Both the position numbers and the translations under genes were made by a program. The notes below the pieces were generated by a model. The model saw nothing but the letters and a program-made list of their open reading frames with translations, had not been told where the DNA came from and made no database searches. DNA of 64,000 bases from Bradyrhizobium ontarionense (GTDB lineage Bacteria; Pseudomonadota; Alphaproteobacteria; Rhizobiales; Xanthobacteraceae), in assembly GCF_021088345.1 (NCBI RefSeq), contig NZ_CP088156.1, positions 8,371,846 through 8,435,845 on the forward strand, read 5' to 3'. This document shows positions 54,263-61,894 of this stretch, in pieces (positions within the stretch are counted from its first letter, which is position 1; each line of letters begins with the position of its first letter).

Positions 54263-54302
54263 GCGCCCTCGGCTTCACAGCCGACGGGCGCTTTTTTGTT
54301 TT
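54263..54302 (+). terminator. leader attenuator terminator before amiC
   Basis: Left arm GCGCCCTCGGCT (54263-54274) pairs with AGCCGACGGGCGC (54279-54291) in 12 base pairs with one bulged C (54285) and a TCAC loop, followed by TTTTTTGTTTT. It ends ten bases before the amiC start, so full expression of the amide operon requires antitermination. Confidence 0.85.
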
Positions 54303-54312
54303 GGGACGCGGA

Positions 54313-55473
54313 ATGACACGGACGACGTTTCGCATCGGGGTGATGTTCTCGACGACCGGCTCGTACAGCGTCGTCGCACGCTCGATGCTGAACGGCGCGC
54401 AGCTCGCGCTCGCGGAGATCAACGCCGCGAACGGTCCGATCGCGCTGGAGCCCGTGGTGGTCAACCCGGCCGGCGATCTCGCGCAATATCGTGCGCTGGC
54501 CCGGGAGCTCCTGAGCTCCGGCATCCATCAGGTGGTCGGCTGCTACACCTCGTCGAGCCGCAAGGAAGTCATTCCCTGCTTCGAGAAGTTCGACGGGCTG
54601 CTCTGGTATCCGTCGCACTATGAAGGCTTCGAGAGCTCGGACAACGTCATCTATACCGGCGCCGCACCGAACCAGCACGTGCTGCCGCTGGTCGACTACC
54701 TCGCCTCTCGCGTCGGCAAGCGCGCCTTCTGCGTCGGCTCGAACTACATCTGGGCCTGGGAGAACAACCGCATCTTTCGCGAGGCGCTGACCGCGCGGGG
54801 CGGCACGGTGCTGGCCGAGCGCTATCTGTCGGTCGGCGACACCGAGTTCGACCAGGTGATCGCCGCCATTCTCGAACAGCGCCCCGACTTCGTCTTCAAC
54901 AACCTGATCGGCACCAGCGCCTACGCGTTCTTCCGCGCCTTCCGTGCCGCCTGCCGCGCCGCCGGTATCGACCAGGCGAAGCAGATCCCGGTCGCCAGCT
55001 GCACCTTGTCGGAGCCCGAACTGCAGGAGATCGGCACCGCTGCCGTCGACGGCCACCTGTCGTCGAGCGTGTATTTCGCGTCGCTGAACACGGCCGAGAA
55101 CGCGGCTTTCATGCAGGCCTACACGGCCGCGTTTCCCGACGGTCCGGTCGTCTCGGCCGACGCCGAGGCGTCCTACATCGCCGTGAAACTGCTGGCTGCC
55201 ACTCTGACACAGGCCGGCAGCGACGAATCGCGCCTGGTGCGATCAGCCGTGGCCAACCAGCGCCTGCTGGCGCCGCAGGGCGAGGTGCGGATCGATCCGC
55301 AGACCTATCACGCCTGGCTGACGCCGCGCATCGGCCGGTCCGCGGCCGACGGCCAGTTCGAACTGCTGCTGGAGGCGCGCCAGCCGATCGCGCCCGATCC
55401 CTATCTCGTGCAGTCGTCGCCGCGCTTCGCGACATCAATGCGTCCTCCGCTGCTCCGAATGGTGAAGTCATGA
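54313..55473 (+). CDS. amiC: AmiC-type amide-binding sensor, periplasmic-binding-protein fold
   Basis: The 386-residue protein has the AmiC/UrtA-like ligand domain (RIGVMFSTTGSYSVVARSML, VVGCYTSSSRKEVIPCFEKF, SHYEGFESSDNVIYTGAAPN, FCVGSNYIWAWENNRIFREA) but no signal peptide, as expected for a cytoplasmic sensor. ATG 54313 follows GGGACGCGGA. It is directly followed by amiR with a four-base overlap. In the known system AmiC sequesters AmiR until an amide binds; that role is inferred here. Confidence 0.88.
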   Translation: MTRTTFRIGVMFSTTGSYSVVARSMLNGAQLALAEINAANGPIALEPVVVNPAGDLAQYRALARELLSSGIHQVVGCYTSSSRKEVIPCFEKFDGLLWYPSHYEGFESSDNVIYTGAAPNQHVLPLVDYLASRVGKRAFCVGSNYIWAWENNRIFREALTARGGTVLAERYLSVGDTEFDQVIAAILEQRPDFVFNNLIGTSAYAFFRAFRAACRAAGIDQAKQIPVASCTLSEPELQEIGTAAVDGHLSSSVYFASLNTAENAAFMQAYTAAFPDGPVVSADAEASYIAVKLLAATLTQAGSDESRLVRSAVANQRLLAPQGEVRIDPQTYHAWLTPRIGRSAADGQFELLLEARQPIAPDPYLVQSSPRFATSMRPPLLRMVKS

Positions 55474-56135
55474 CCTTCCGATTGCTGCAGAACTTCAAGG
55501 GCGGCCGCGCGCTCGTGATCACGAAGCGGGCGGGGTGGGAAACCACCTTGGAAACGACGCTCGCCAAGCTGGGCGTTGCCTGTGACTACCCGGACATCGT
55601 CGATAGCCGCGCGCAGATCGACATTGCCGCCTTGCTTCCGGAGCGCGACATCCTGTTCATCGATGGCGACCTGGAAGGCGCCGTGGCGATCGAGGTCGAT
55701 CCGGCGTCGCGGCTGCCGCCGGTGCCGGTGATCGGTCTGGTCGGCGTCGAGGCGCCGAGCCGGCTCAAGGCGCTGGTCAATCTCGGCGCCACCTCGTTCC
55801 TGCGCAAGCCCGTGCATGGCGGCGCCGTCTACACGTCGCTGTTCCTGGGCATCAACCAGTTCCTGCTGCGCACGGAGATGTACGAGAAGCTGCAGGATCT
55901 CGAGAGCCGCCGTCGCGGCCGCCGCGCGGTCATCCGCGCCGTCGTGGCTCTGATGCAGGAGACGGGTCTCAACGACGACGACGCCTATTCCGCGCTTCGC
56001 CGCGACAGCATGCGGGCGCGGCAGAGCCTGGAGCTCTACTGCGAGGAGTTCCTGAAGAGACGGGCGAGGCCGCCCGATACGCCGGACCGCACGAGCAGCG
56101 TCACGCTGCAAGGCGGCAACAAGCAAGCGATGTAG
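55470..56135 (+). CDS. amiR: AmiR-type ANTAR-domain antitermination regulator
   Basis: The 221-residue protein has an N-terminal pseudo-receiver domain (VITKRAGWETTLETTLAKLG, ILFIDGDLEGAVA, PVIGLVGVEAPSRLKALVNL), a coiled-coil linker (KLQDLESRRRGRRAVIRAVV) and a C-terminal ANTAR region (ALMQETGLNDDDAYSALRRD, SMRARQSLELYCEEFLKRRA). ANTAR proteins bind paired hexaloop RNA hairpins to block termination. The leader upstream of amiC offers such a target. Confidence 0.87.
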   Translation: MTFRLLQNFKGGRALVITKRAGWETTLETTLAKLGVACDYPDIVDSRAQIDIAALLPERDILFIDGDLEGAVAIEVDPASRLPPVPVIGLVGVEAPSRLKALVNLGATSFLRKPVHGGAVYTSLFLGINQFLLRTEMYEKLQDLESRRRGRRAVIRAVVALMQETGLNDDDAYSALRRDSMRARQSLELYCEEFLKRRARPPDTPDRTSSVTLQGGNKQAM

Positions 56136-56144
56136 GAGCATCAC

Positions 56145-57383
56145 ATGACCAGATCTGTAGTGCGAGGGCTGCGCGCCGCGGCCCTCTCGGGGACGCTTGT
56201 CTTCGCGTCAGGCGCATTTGCTGCGGAAAACCCGATCAAGCTCGGCGTGCTGGAGGACCAGTCCGGCGACTTCGCCGCCGCCACCATCGGCAAGGTCCAC
56301 GCGATCCAGCTCGCCGCCGAGGAGATCAACAAGGCTGGCGGCATCATGGGCCGGCCGCTCGAACTCGTGACCTACGACACCCAGTCGGACAACACCCGCT
56401 ACCAGGAATTCATGCGACGCGTGCTGCAGCGTGACAAGGTCGACGCCGTGTTCGCCGGCTTCTCCTCGGCCTCGCGCGAGGCCTATCGGCCGATCGTCGA
56501 CCAGTTCAACGGCTTCGCCTTCTACAACAACCAGTATGAAGGCGGTGTCTGCGACGGCCACATGGTGGTGACCGGCGCAGTCCCCGAGCAGCAGTTCTCG
56601 ACGCTGATCCCCTACATGATGCAGGCCTACGGCAAGAAGGTCTACACGCTGGCCGCCGACTACAATTTCGGTCAGATCTCGGCCGAGTGGGTGCGCAAGA
56701 TCGTCAAGGAGAACGGCGGCGAGATGGCCGGCGAGGAGTTCATCCCGCTCGGCGTGTCGCAGTTCTCGCAGAGCATCCAGAACATCCAGAAGGCCAAGCC
56801 CGACTTCGTCGTGACCCTGCTGGTCGGCACCGCGCAGGCCTCCTATTACGAGCAGGCGGCCTCCGCCAACGTCAACCTGCCGATGGCGTCGTCCGTCAAT
56901 GTCGGCCAGGGCTACGAGCACAAGCGCTTCAAGCCGCCGAGCCTGAAGGACATGTACGTCACCACCAACTACATCGAGGAGATCGATAGCCCGAAAAGCA
57001 AGGAATTCTACGCCAAGTTCAAGGCCAAGTTCCCGAACGAGCCCTACGTGAACCAGGAGGCCGAGAATTCCTATCTCGCGCTCTATCTCTACAAGCAGAT
57101 GGTGGAGCGGGCGAAGTCGACCAATCGCGACGAGATCCGCAAGGTGATCGCGACGGGCGACGTCTGCATGGATGCGCCGGAAGGCAAGGTCTGCATCGAC
57201 CCCAAGAGCCAGCACATGTCCCACACGATCTATCTCGCCAAGGTCGGCGCCGATCATTCGATCTCGTTCCCGAAGGTCTGGGAGGACATCAAGCCGTACT
57301 GGCTGGGCGACGCCGGCTGCGACCTGACCAAGAAGGATCCGATGGCGCAATACACGCCGTCGAATCCGCCGCCGAAGCCCTGA
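56145..57383 (+). CDS. urea/short-chain amide ABC transporter substrate-binding protein
   Basis: The 412-residue protein has a signal peptide (RGLRAAALSGTLVFASGAFA, cut near A-AEN) and the FmdD/UrtA-type fold with IKLGVLEDQSGDFAAATIGK, FYNNQYEGGVCDGHMVVTGA and YNFGQISAEWVRKIVKENGG. Cys-containing VCMDAPEGKVCIDPKSQ near the end is typical. AGGAG is six bases before the ATG. A long hairpin follows the stop. The ligand is probably formamide, acetamide or urea. Confidence 0.88.
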   Translation: MTRSVVRGLRAAALSGTLVFASGAFAAENPIKLGVLEDQSGDFAAATIGKVHAIQLAAEEINKAGGIMGRPLELVTYDTQSDNTRYQEFMRRVLQRDKVDAVFAGFSSASREAYRPIVDQFNGFAFYNNQYEGGVCDGHMVVTGAVPEQQFSTLIPYMMQAYGKKVYTLAADYNFGQISAEWVRKIVKENGGEMAGEEFIPLGVSQFSQSIQNIQKAKPDFVVTLLVGTAQASYYEQAASANVNLPMASSVNVGQGYEHKRFKPPSLKDMYVTTNYIEEIDSPKSKEFYAKFKAKFPNEPYVNQEAENSYLALYLYKQMVERAKSTNRDEIRKVIATGDVCMDAPEGKVCIDPKSQHMSHTIYLAKVGADHSISFPKVWEDIKPYWLGDAGCDLTKKDPMAQYTPSNPPPKP

Positions 57384-57391
57384 TCGGCGGG

Positions 57392-57427
57392 TCGTTGCCC
57401 CGGCGTCCCCTCACGCCGGGGCAACGA
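57392..57427 (+). other. perfect 14-base-pair intercistronic hairpin
   Basis: TCGTTGCCCCGGCG (57392-57405) and CGCCGGGGCAACGA (57414-57427) pair without mismatch around an 8-base loop. No T-tract follows, so it is more probably an mRNA-stability element that raises binding-protein levels relative to the permease genes. Confidence 0.8.
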
Positions 57428-57476
57428 TGACACGCTCATCGCGCCACTCCGCTTCCCAGTCAGACCCGACGGACCC

Positions 57477-58349
57477 ATGGACATCGCAACCCTCGCATTC
57501 TCTGCGCTCTACCAGTTCGGTGACGCGTTCGCCTTCCTGGTGCTGTCGGCCTGTGGGCTCGCGGTGATCTTCGGCATGATGGGCGTGATCAATCTCGCCC
57601 ATGGCGAGTTCATCATGTGCGGCGCCTATGTCACCGCAGCGACCGTGCATGCCGGCCTACCGCTGCCGCTCGGCATCGTCTGCGGCACGCTGGTCTCGGC
57701 GCTGGTCGGTGTCCTCGTCGAGCTGCTGGTCATCCGGCATCTCTATGACCGGCCGCTCGACACCATCGTCGCGACCTGGGGTCTCAGCCTGATCGCCACG
57801 CAAGGCACGCTGATCCTGGTCGGGTCGACGATGGCCGGGGTCGGTACGCCGTTCGGCAGCTTCCAGGTTGGCGCCTATTCGTACTCGATCTATCGCATCG
57901 TCCTGTTCGTCGCGGCACTGGCCGTGCTCGGTGCGCTCTATGCGCTGTTCAACTGGACCCGATTCGGCGTGCTCGCGCGCGCCACCATCCAGGTGCCGCA
58001 CATGGCGGCGGCGCTGGGCGTCGATACCCGCCTGATCTACAGCCTGACCTTCGCCTGCGGGGCAGGGCTCGCCGGTCTCGCCGGAGGGCTCTACGCGCCG
58101 ACCATGACCCTGGTGCCGACCATGGGCGCGACCTTCATCATGGAGGCCTTCGTCACCGTCGTGATCGGCGGCGCCGACGTCTTCCTCGGCACCGCGCCGG
58201 CCGGCGGCATCCTCGCCATCGTGAAATCGGGCATGACGTCCTGGCAGGGCCAGTTGTTCGGCCAGATCGGGCTCTTGATCGCGGTGATCATCGTGGTCCG
58301 GGTGCTGCCGAAAGGCATCTCCGGCTTCGTGCTGCGCGAGCGGACGTGA
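57477..58349 (+). CDS. ABC transporter permease, LivH/UrtB type
   Basis: The 290-residue membrane protein has the branched-chain-amino-acid/urea permease motifs CGLAVIFGMMGVINLAHGEF and AALGVDTRLIYSLTFACGAG then VVIGGADVFLGTAPAGGILA, with seven to nine hydrophobic segments. It is the first of a permease pair. There is no strong Shine-Dalgarno sequence before ATG 57477. It acts with the substrate-binding protein upstream and two ATPases downstream. Confidence 0.9.
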   Translation: MDIATLAFSALYQFGDAFAFLVLSACGLAVIFGMMGVINLAHGEFIMCGAYVTAATVHAGLPLPLGIVCGTLVSALVGVLVELLVIRHLYDRPLDTIVATWGLSLIATQGTLILVGSTMAGVGTPFGSFQVGAYSYSIYRIVLFVAALAVLGALYALFNWTRFGVLARATIQVPHMAAALGVDTRLIYSLTFACGAGLAGLAGGLYAPTMTLVPTMGATFIMEAFVTVVIGGADVFLGTAPAGGILAIVKSGMTSWQGQLFGQIGLLIAVIIVVRVLPKGISGFVLRERT

Positions 58350-58360
58350 GGAGTGCCGCG

Positions 58361-59425
58361 ATGACCGGATTTCTCTCCCTGTTTCGCCGTCTCGAAGGAC
58401 CGCAGACGCTCGGCCGAGGCCGCGCGTTCTGGGCGTTGTTCGCGCTGGTGCTGGCGGGCGCGGTGGCCTATCCGCTATTCAGCGACGGCTACACCGTCGG
58501 CAACACCGTCTACTTCTTCGTCTGGGTGTTCATCGCGCTCAGCCTCAGCCTGATCTGGGGCTATGGCGGCTCGTTGTCGTTCGGCCAGACCGCGTTCTTC
58601 GGCATCGCCGGTTACAGCTACGGCATCCTCACCATCAATTTCGGCGCATCTTACGGCTTCACCTGGATCGCGCTGCTGCTTGCCGTCGCCATGGCCGCAC
58701 TGATCGCGGCGCTGCTCGGCTATTTCATGTTCTTCGGCCGCATCGCCGGCGTCTTCCTCGGCATCGTCACCTTGGCCGTGACCCTGATGCTCGAGCGCTT
58801 CATGGCGCAGACCGCAGGTCCCGAATGGCGCATCGGCGCTGCCAGACTCAACGGCTTCAACGGCATGAGCGCGATGCCGCCGCTGACCATTCCCTGGTTC
58901 GGCGGGCCGATCGTGTTGTTCGCCGATGTCGGGCTCTACTACGTCGTGCTCGCGATGCTCGTGCTGGTCTATCTCGGCCTGCGCATCCTGATGAACTCCG
59001 CGTTCGGCAACGTCATCGTCGCGATCCGGGAAAATCCCGAGCGTGCGGAGATGCTGGGCTACGATATCAGAAAATATCAGCTGATCACCTTCGTCATCGG
59101 CGCTGCCCTCGCCGGCCTCTCCGGCGTCCTCTACACCGTGTGGGGCCAGTACATCACGCCCTCCAGCATGGGCATGACGGCAGCGTCGCTGCCGCTGATC
59201 TGGGTCGCCGTCGGCGGCCGCAGCGACCTCACGGCCACCATCATTGGCACGCTGGTGGTGCTCTCAGGTTTCCAGGCGCTGACCATCTATGGCAGCCAGT
59301 ACGCGCTGGTGTTCATGGGCGTGCTGCTGGTGCTGACCGTGCTGATCGCGCCCAGCGGGCTCGTGCTCGGTGTGATCACCTGGATCACGAAACTCGTGAC
59401 CCAGCGCAAGCAGGAGGCGGCGTGA
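58361..59425 (+). CDS. ABC transporter permease, LivM/UrtC type
   Basis: The 354-residue membrane protein has SLSLIWGYGGSLSFGQTAFF, the LivM/UrtC hallmark, plus FGNVIVAIRENPERAEMLGY and LSGVLYTVWGQYITPSSMGM. ATG 58361 lies six bases after GAGGAG. Its stop overlaps the first ATPase gene as TGATG. Confidence 0.9.
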   Translation: MTGFLSLFRRLEGPQTLGRGRAFWALFALVLAGAVAYPLFSDGYTVGNTVYFFVWVFIALSLSLIWGYGGSLSFGQTAFFGIAGYSYGILTINFGASYGFTWIALLLAVAMAALIAALLGYFMFFGRIAGVFLGIVTLAVTLMLERFMAQTAGPEWRIGAARLNGFNGMSAMPPLTIPWFGGPIVLFADVGLYYVVLAMLVLVYLGLRILMNSAFGNVIVAIRENPERAEMLGYDIRKYQLITFVIGAALAGLSGVLYTVWGQYITPSSMGMTAASLPLIWVAVGGRSDLTATIIGTLVVLSGFQALTIYGSQYALVFMGVLLVLTVLIAPSGLVLGVITWITKLVTQRKQEAA

Positions 59426-60141
59426 TGGCGCTGCTGCAATTGCGCGACGTCAACAAGCATTTCGGCGGCCTGCACGTCACGAACTCGGTCAACCTCGTGC
59501 TGGAGCAGGGCGAGATCCACTGTCTGATCGGACCGAACGGCGCCGGCAAGAGCACGCTGTTCCGTTTGATCCTCGGCGAGCATCATCCGGGCAGCGGTCA
59601 GATCTGCTTCGCCGGCGAGGACATCACGGCGCTAAAATCCTTCGCGCGCATCCGCCGCGGCCTCTCCGTCAAGTTCCAGGTGCCCGGCGTGTTCAAGGGC
59701 CTGTCGGTTCGGCAGAACCTCGAGATCGCGCTGCAGAGCCGGCTCCACGGCGTGGCGCTCGCCAGGGAGATCGACCGGCTGTTGGCCTTCCTCAATCTCG
59801 AAGCCGAGCGGGCGCAGCTGGCCGGCAATCTCAGCCACGGCCAGAAGCAGTGGCTGGAGATCGGCATGGCGATCGCGCTGAAGCCGCGGCTGCTGCTGCT
59901 CGACGAGCCCACCGCCGGCATGTCGCCGGAGGAGACGCACATGACCGGCGAGATGGTACGCCGGCTGAATGCGGCCGGCATGACCGTGCTCGCGATCGAG
60001 CACGACATGGCCTTCGTGCGTCAGGTCGCGCAGCGCGTCACCGTGCTGCATCTCGGCCAGGTGTTCGCGCAGGGCTCGATCGACGAGATCGTGGCCGACG
60101 AGCGGGTCGCGGCGATCTATCTGGGGCAGGCGCATGCGTAA
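59425..60141 (+). CDS. ABC transporter ATP-binding protein, LivG/UrtD type
   Basis: The 238-residue ATPase has Walker A GPNGAGKST, the signature LSHGQKQW in place of LSGGQ (as in UrtD), Walker B LLLLDEPTAGMSPEE and the switch AIEHDM. It overlaps the second ATPase gene by eight bases. Confidence 0.92.
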   Translation: MALLQLRDVNKHFGGLHVTNSVNLVLEQGEIHCLIGPNGAGKSTLFRLILGEHHPGSGQICFAGEDITALKSFARIRRGLSVKFQVPGVFKGLSVRQNLEIALQSRLHGVALAREIDRLLAFLNLEAERAQLAGNLSHGQKQWLEIGMAIALKPRLLLLDEPTAGMSPEETHMTGEMVRRLNAAGMTVLAIEHDMAFVRQVAQRVTVLHLGQVFAQGSIDEIVADERVAAIYLGQAHA

Positions 60142-60850
60142 GGAAGTCATCCTCACGACGCTCGGCTTGCGTGCCAGCTATGGTGGCAAGCCGGTGCTGC
60201 AGGGGCTCGAGATCGAGGTCCGCGAAGGCGAGATCGTCGCGGTGATCGGCCGCAACGGCGTCGGCAAATCGACCCTGATGAAGAGCCTGATCGGTCTCGT
60301 GCCGGCGATGTCGGGCTCGATCGTCTATCGCGGCGAGGCCGTCGAGCATCTGCCGGCGCACAAGCGGGCGCGGCTCGGGATGGGCTACGTGCCGCAGGGC
60401 CGCGACGTCTTTCCACGTCTGACCGTGGGCGAGAACATCGCCGTCGGTGCGGCGATCAAGGGCGGCGGCATTCCGGAAGAGGGACGGCAGCGCGTCGTCG
60501 GCGCATTCCCCATTCTGGGGGAACGCTGGACGCAAAGGGCGGGCACCATGTCCGGCGGCCAGCAGCAGCAACTCGCGATCGGCCGCGTGCTGATCGCCGA
60601 TCCGCATCTGATCCTGCTCGATGAACCCTCGGAAGGCATCCAGCCCAACATCGTCCAGGACATCGCGCGCAACATGGTCGAGCTCAACCGCAGGACCGGC
60701 GTCACCATCATCCTGGTCGAGCAGAATCTCGACATGATCCGGGCCATGGCGCAGCGCTGCTACGTCATGGACAAGGGCCGCATCACCGCGAGCCTGGCGC
60801 GCGAGGCGCTCGACGACGCCACCGAGATGCGCCGCCACCTCGCCGTCTAA
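60134..60850 (+). CDS. ABC transporter ATP-binding protein, LivF/UrtE type
   Basis: The 238-residue ATPase has Walker A GRNGVGKST, signature MSGGQQQQLAIGR, Walker B LILLDEPSEGIQPN and the H-loop region VEQNLDM. Together with its partner it drives the amide/urea-type importer. It ends 39 bases before the formamidase gene. Confidence 0.92.
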   Translation: MRKEVILTTLGLRASYGGKPVLQGLEIEVREGEIVAVIGRNGVGKSTLMKSLIGLVPAMSGSIVYRGEAVEHLPAHKRARLGMGYVPQGRDVFPRLTVGENIAVGAAIKGGGIPEEGRQRVVGAFPILGERWTQRAGTMSGGQQQQLAIGRVLIADPHLILLDEPSEGIQPNIVQDIARNMVELNRRTGVTIILVEQNLDMIRAMAQRCYVMDKGRITASLAREALDDATEMRRHLAV

Positions 60851-60889
60851 GCTGAAGAAACTTGAACAACGAGCACAAGGAGAACGAGC

Positions 60890-61879
60890 ATGGCCTGGCA
60901 GTCGGAGTCGATCATGGCCCGCAAGGGCGTCGCCAAGGGTGCGCGCGGCGTGCACCACGTCATCACCGAGAAGGACCAGGGCAAGTATCACTACGTCTAC
61001 GGACCCTATGTCGATCCGGTGCTGACCATTGATCCCGGTGCGGTTGTCTCCGCCGAGACGCACGACGCCTTCGAGGGCGCCATCAAATACGAGACCGACA
61101 GTCCGTCGAAGATCCTGAACTTCCCGTTCCTCAATCCGCAGAACGGCCCGATCTACGTCAACGGCGCCGAGAAGGGCGACACGCTCGCGGTCTACATCGA
61201 GAGCATCGTGCCGCGGGGACCGCAGCCGCGTGGCACCACCGTGGTCATGCCGGATTTCGGCGGGCTGGTCTCGACCGGCAGCACCGCGTTGCTCAATCCG
61301 GCGCTGCCGGAGCGGGTGAAAAAGCTCGAAATCACGGCCGAAAAGGGCACCGTCTGGAACGACAAGATCACGCTGCCCTATGAGCCGTTCATCGGCACCA
61401 TCGGCACCTCGCCGGAGATCGAGGCGATCTCCTCGCTGGTCCCGGACTACTATGGCGGCAACATGGACCTGCCGGATGTCGGCGTCGGCGCGGTCATCTA
61501 TCTGCCGGTCAACACCAAGGGCGCGCTGCTCTATCTCGGCGACTGCCATGCCGCGCAGGGCGACGGCGAATTGTGCGGTGTTGCGATCGAGCACCCGACG
61601 GTCACGACGGTGCAGGTCGACCTGATCAAGGGCTGGCACATTGCGTGGCCGCGGCTCGAAACTAAGGATGTCATCATGACCATCGGCTCGGCGCGGCCGA
61701 TGGAGGATGCTGCGCGCATCGCCTATCGCGAGCTGTGCCGCTGGATGGCGGCCGACTACGGCTTCGAGGAGATCGACGCCTACATGCTGCTGACGCAGGC
61801 CGGGCGCGTCCGTCTCGGCAACATGGTCGATCCGAAATACACGCTCGGCGCCTCGATCAAGAAATCGTTCCTGGTCTGA
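60890..61879 (+). CDS. fmdA: formamidase/acetamidase FmdA-AmdA family
   Basis: The 329-residue hydrolase converts short amides to acid and ammonium. It has HHVITEKDQGKYHYVYGPYV, GDTLAVYIESIVPRGPQP, and the family metal-site motif GDCHAAQGDGE, followed by MTIGSARPMEDAARIAYREL. ATG 60890 lies about seven bases after AAGGAGA. It follows the amide transporter genes and is part of the ANTAR-controlled operon. Confidence 0.9.
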   Translation: MAWQSESIMARKGVAKGARGVHHVITEKDQGKYHYVYGPYVDPVLTIDPGAVVSAETHDAFEGAIKYETDSPSKILNFPFLNPQNGPIYVNGAEKGDTLAVYIESIVPRGPQPRGTTVVMPDFGGLVSTGSTALLNPALPERVKKLEITAEKGTVWNDKITLPYEPFIGTIGTSPEIEAISSLVPDYYGGNMDLPDVGVGAVIYLPVNTKGALLYLGDCHAAQGDGELCGVAIEHPTVTTVQVDLIKGWHIAWPRLETKDVIMTIGSARPMEDAARIAYRELCRWMAADYGFEEIDAYMLLTQAGRVRLGNMVDPKYTLGASIKKSFLV

Positions 61880-61894
61880 CGGGGAAGGGCGGAG

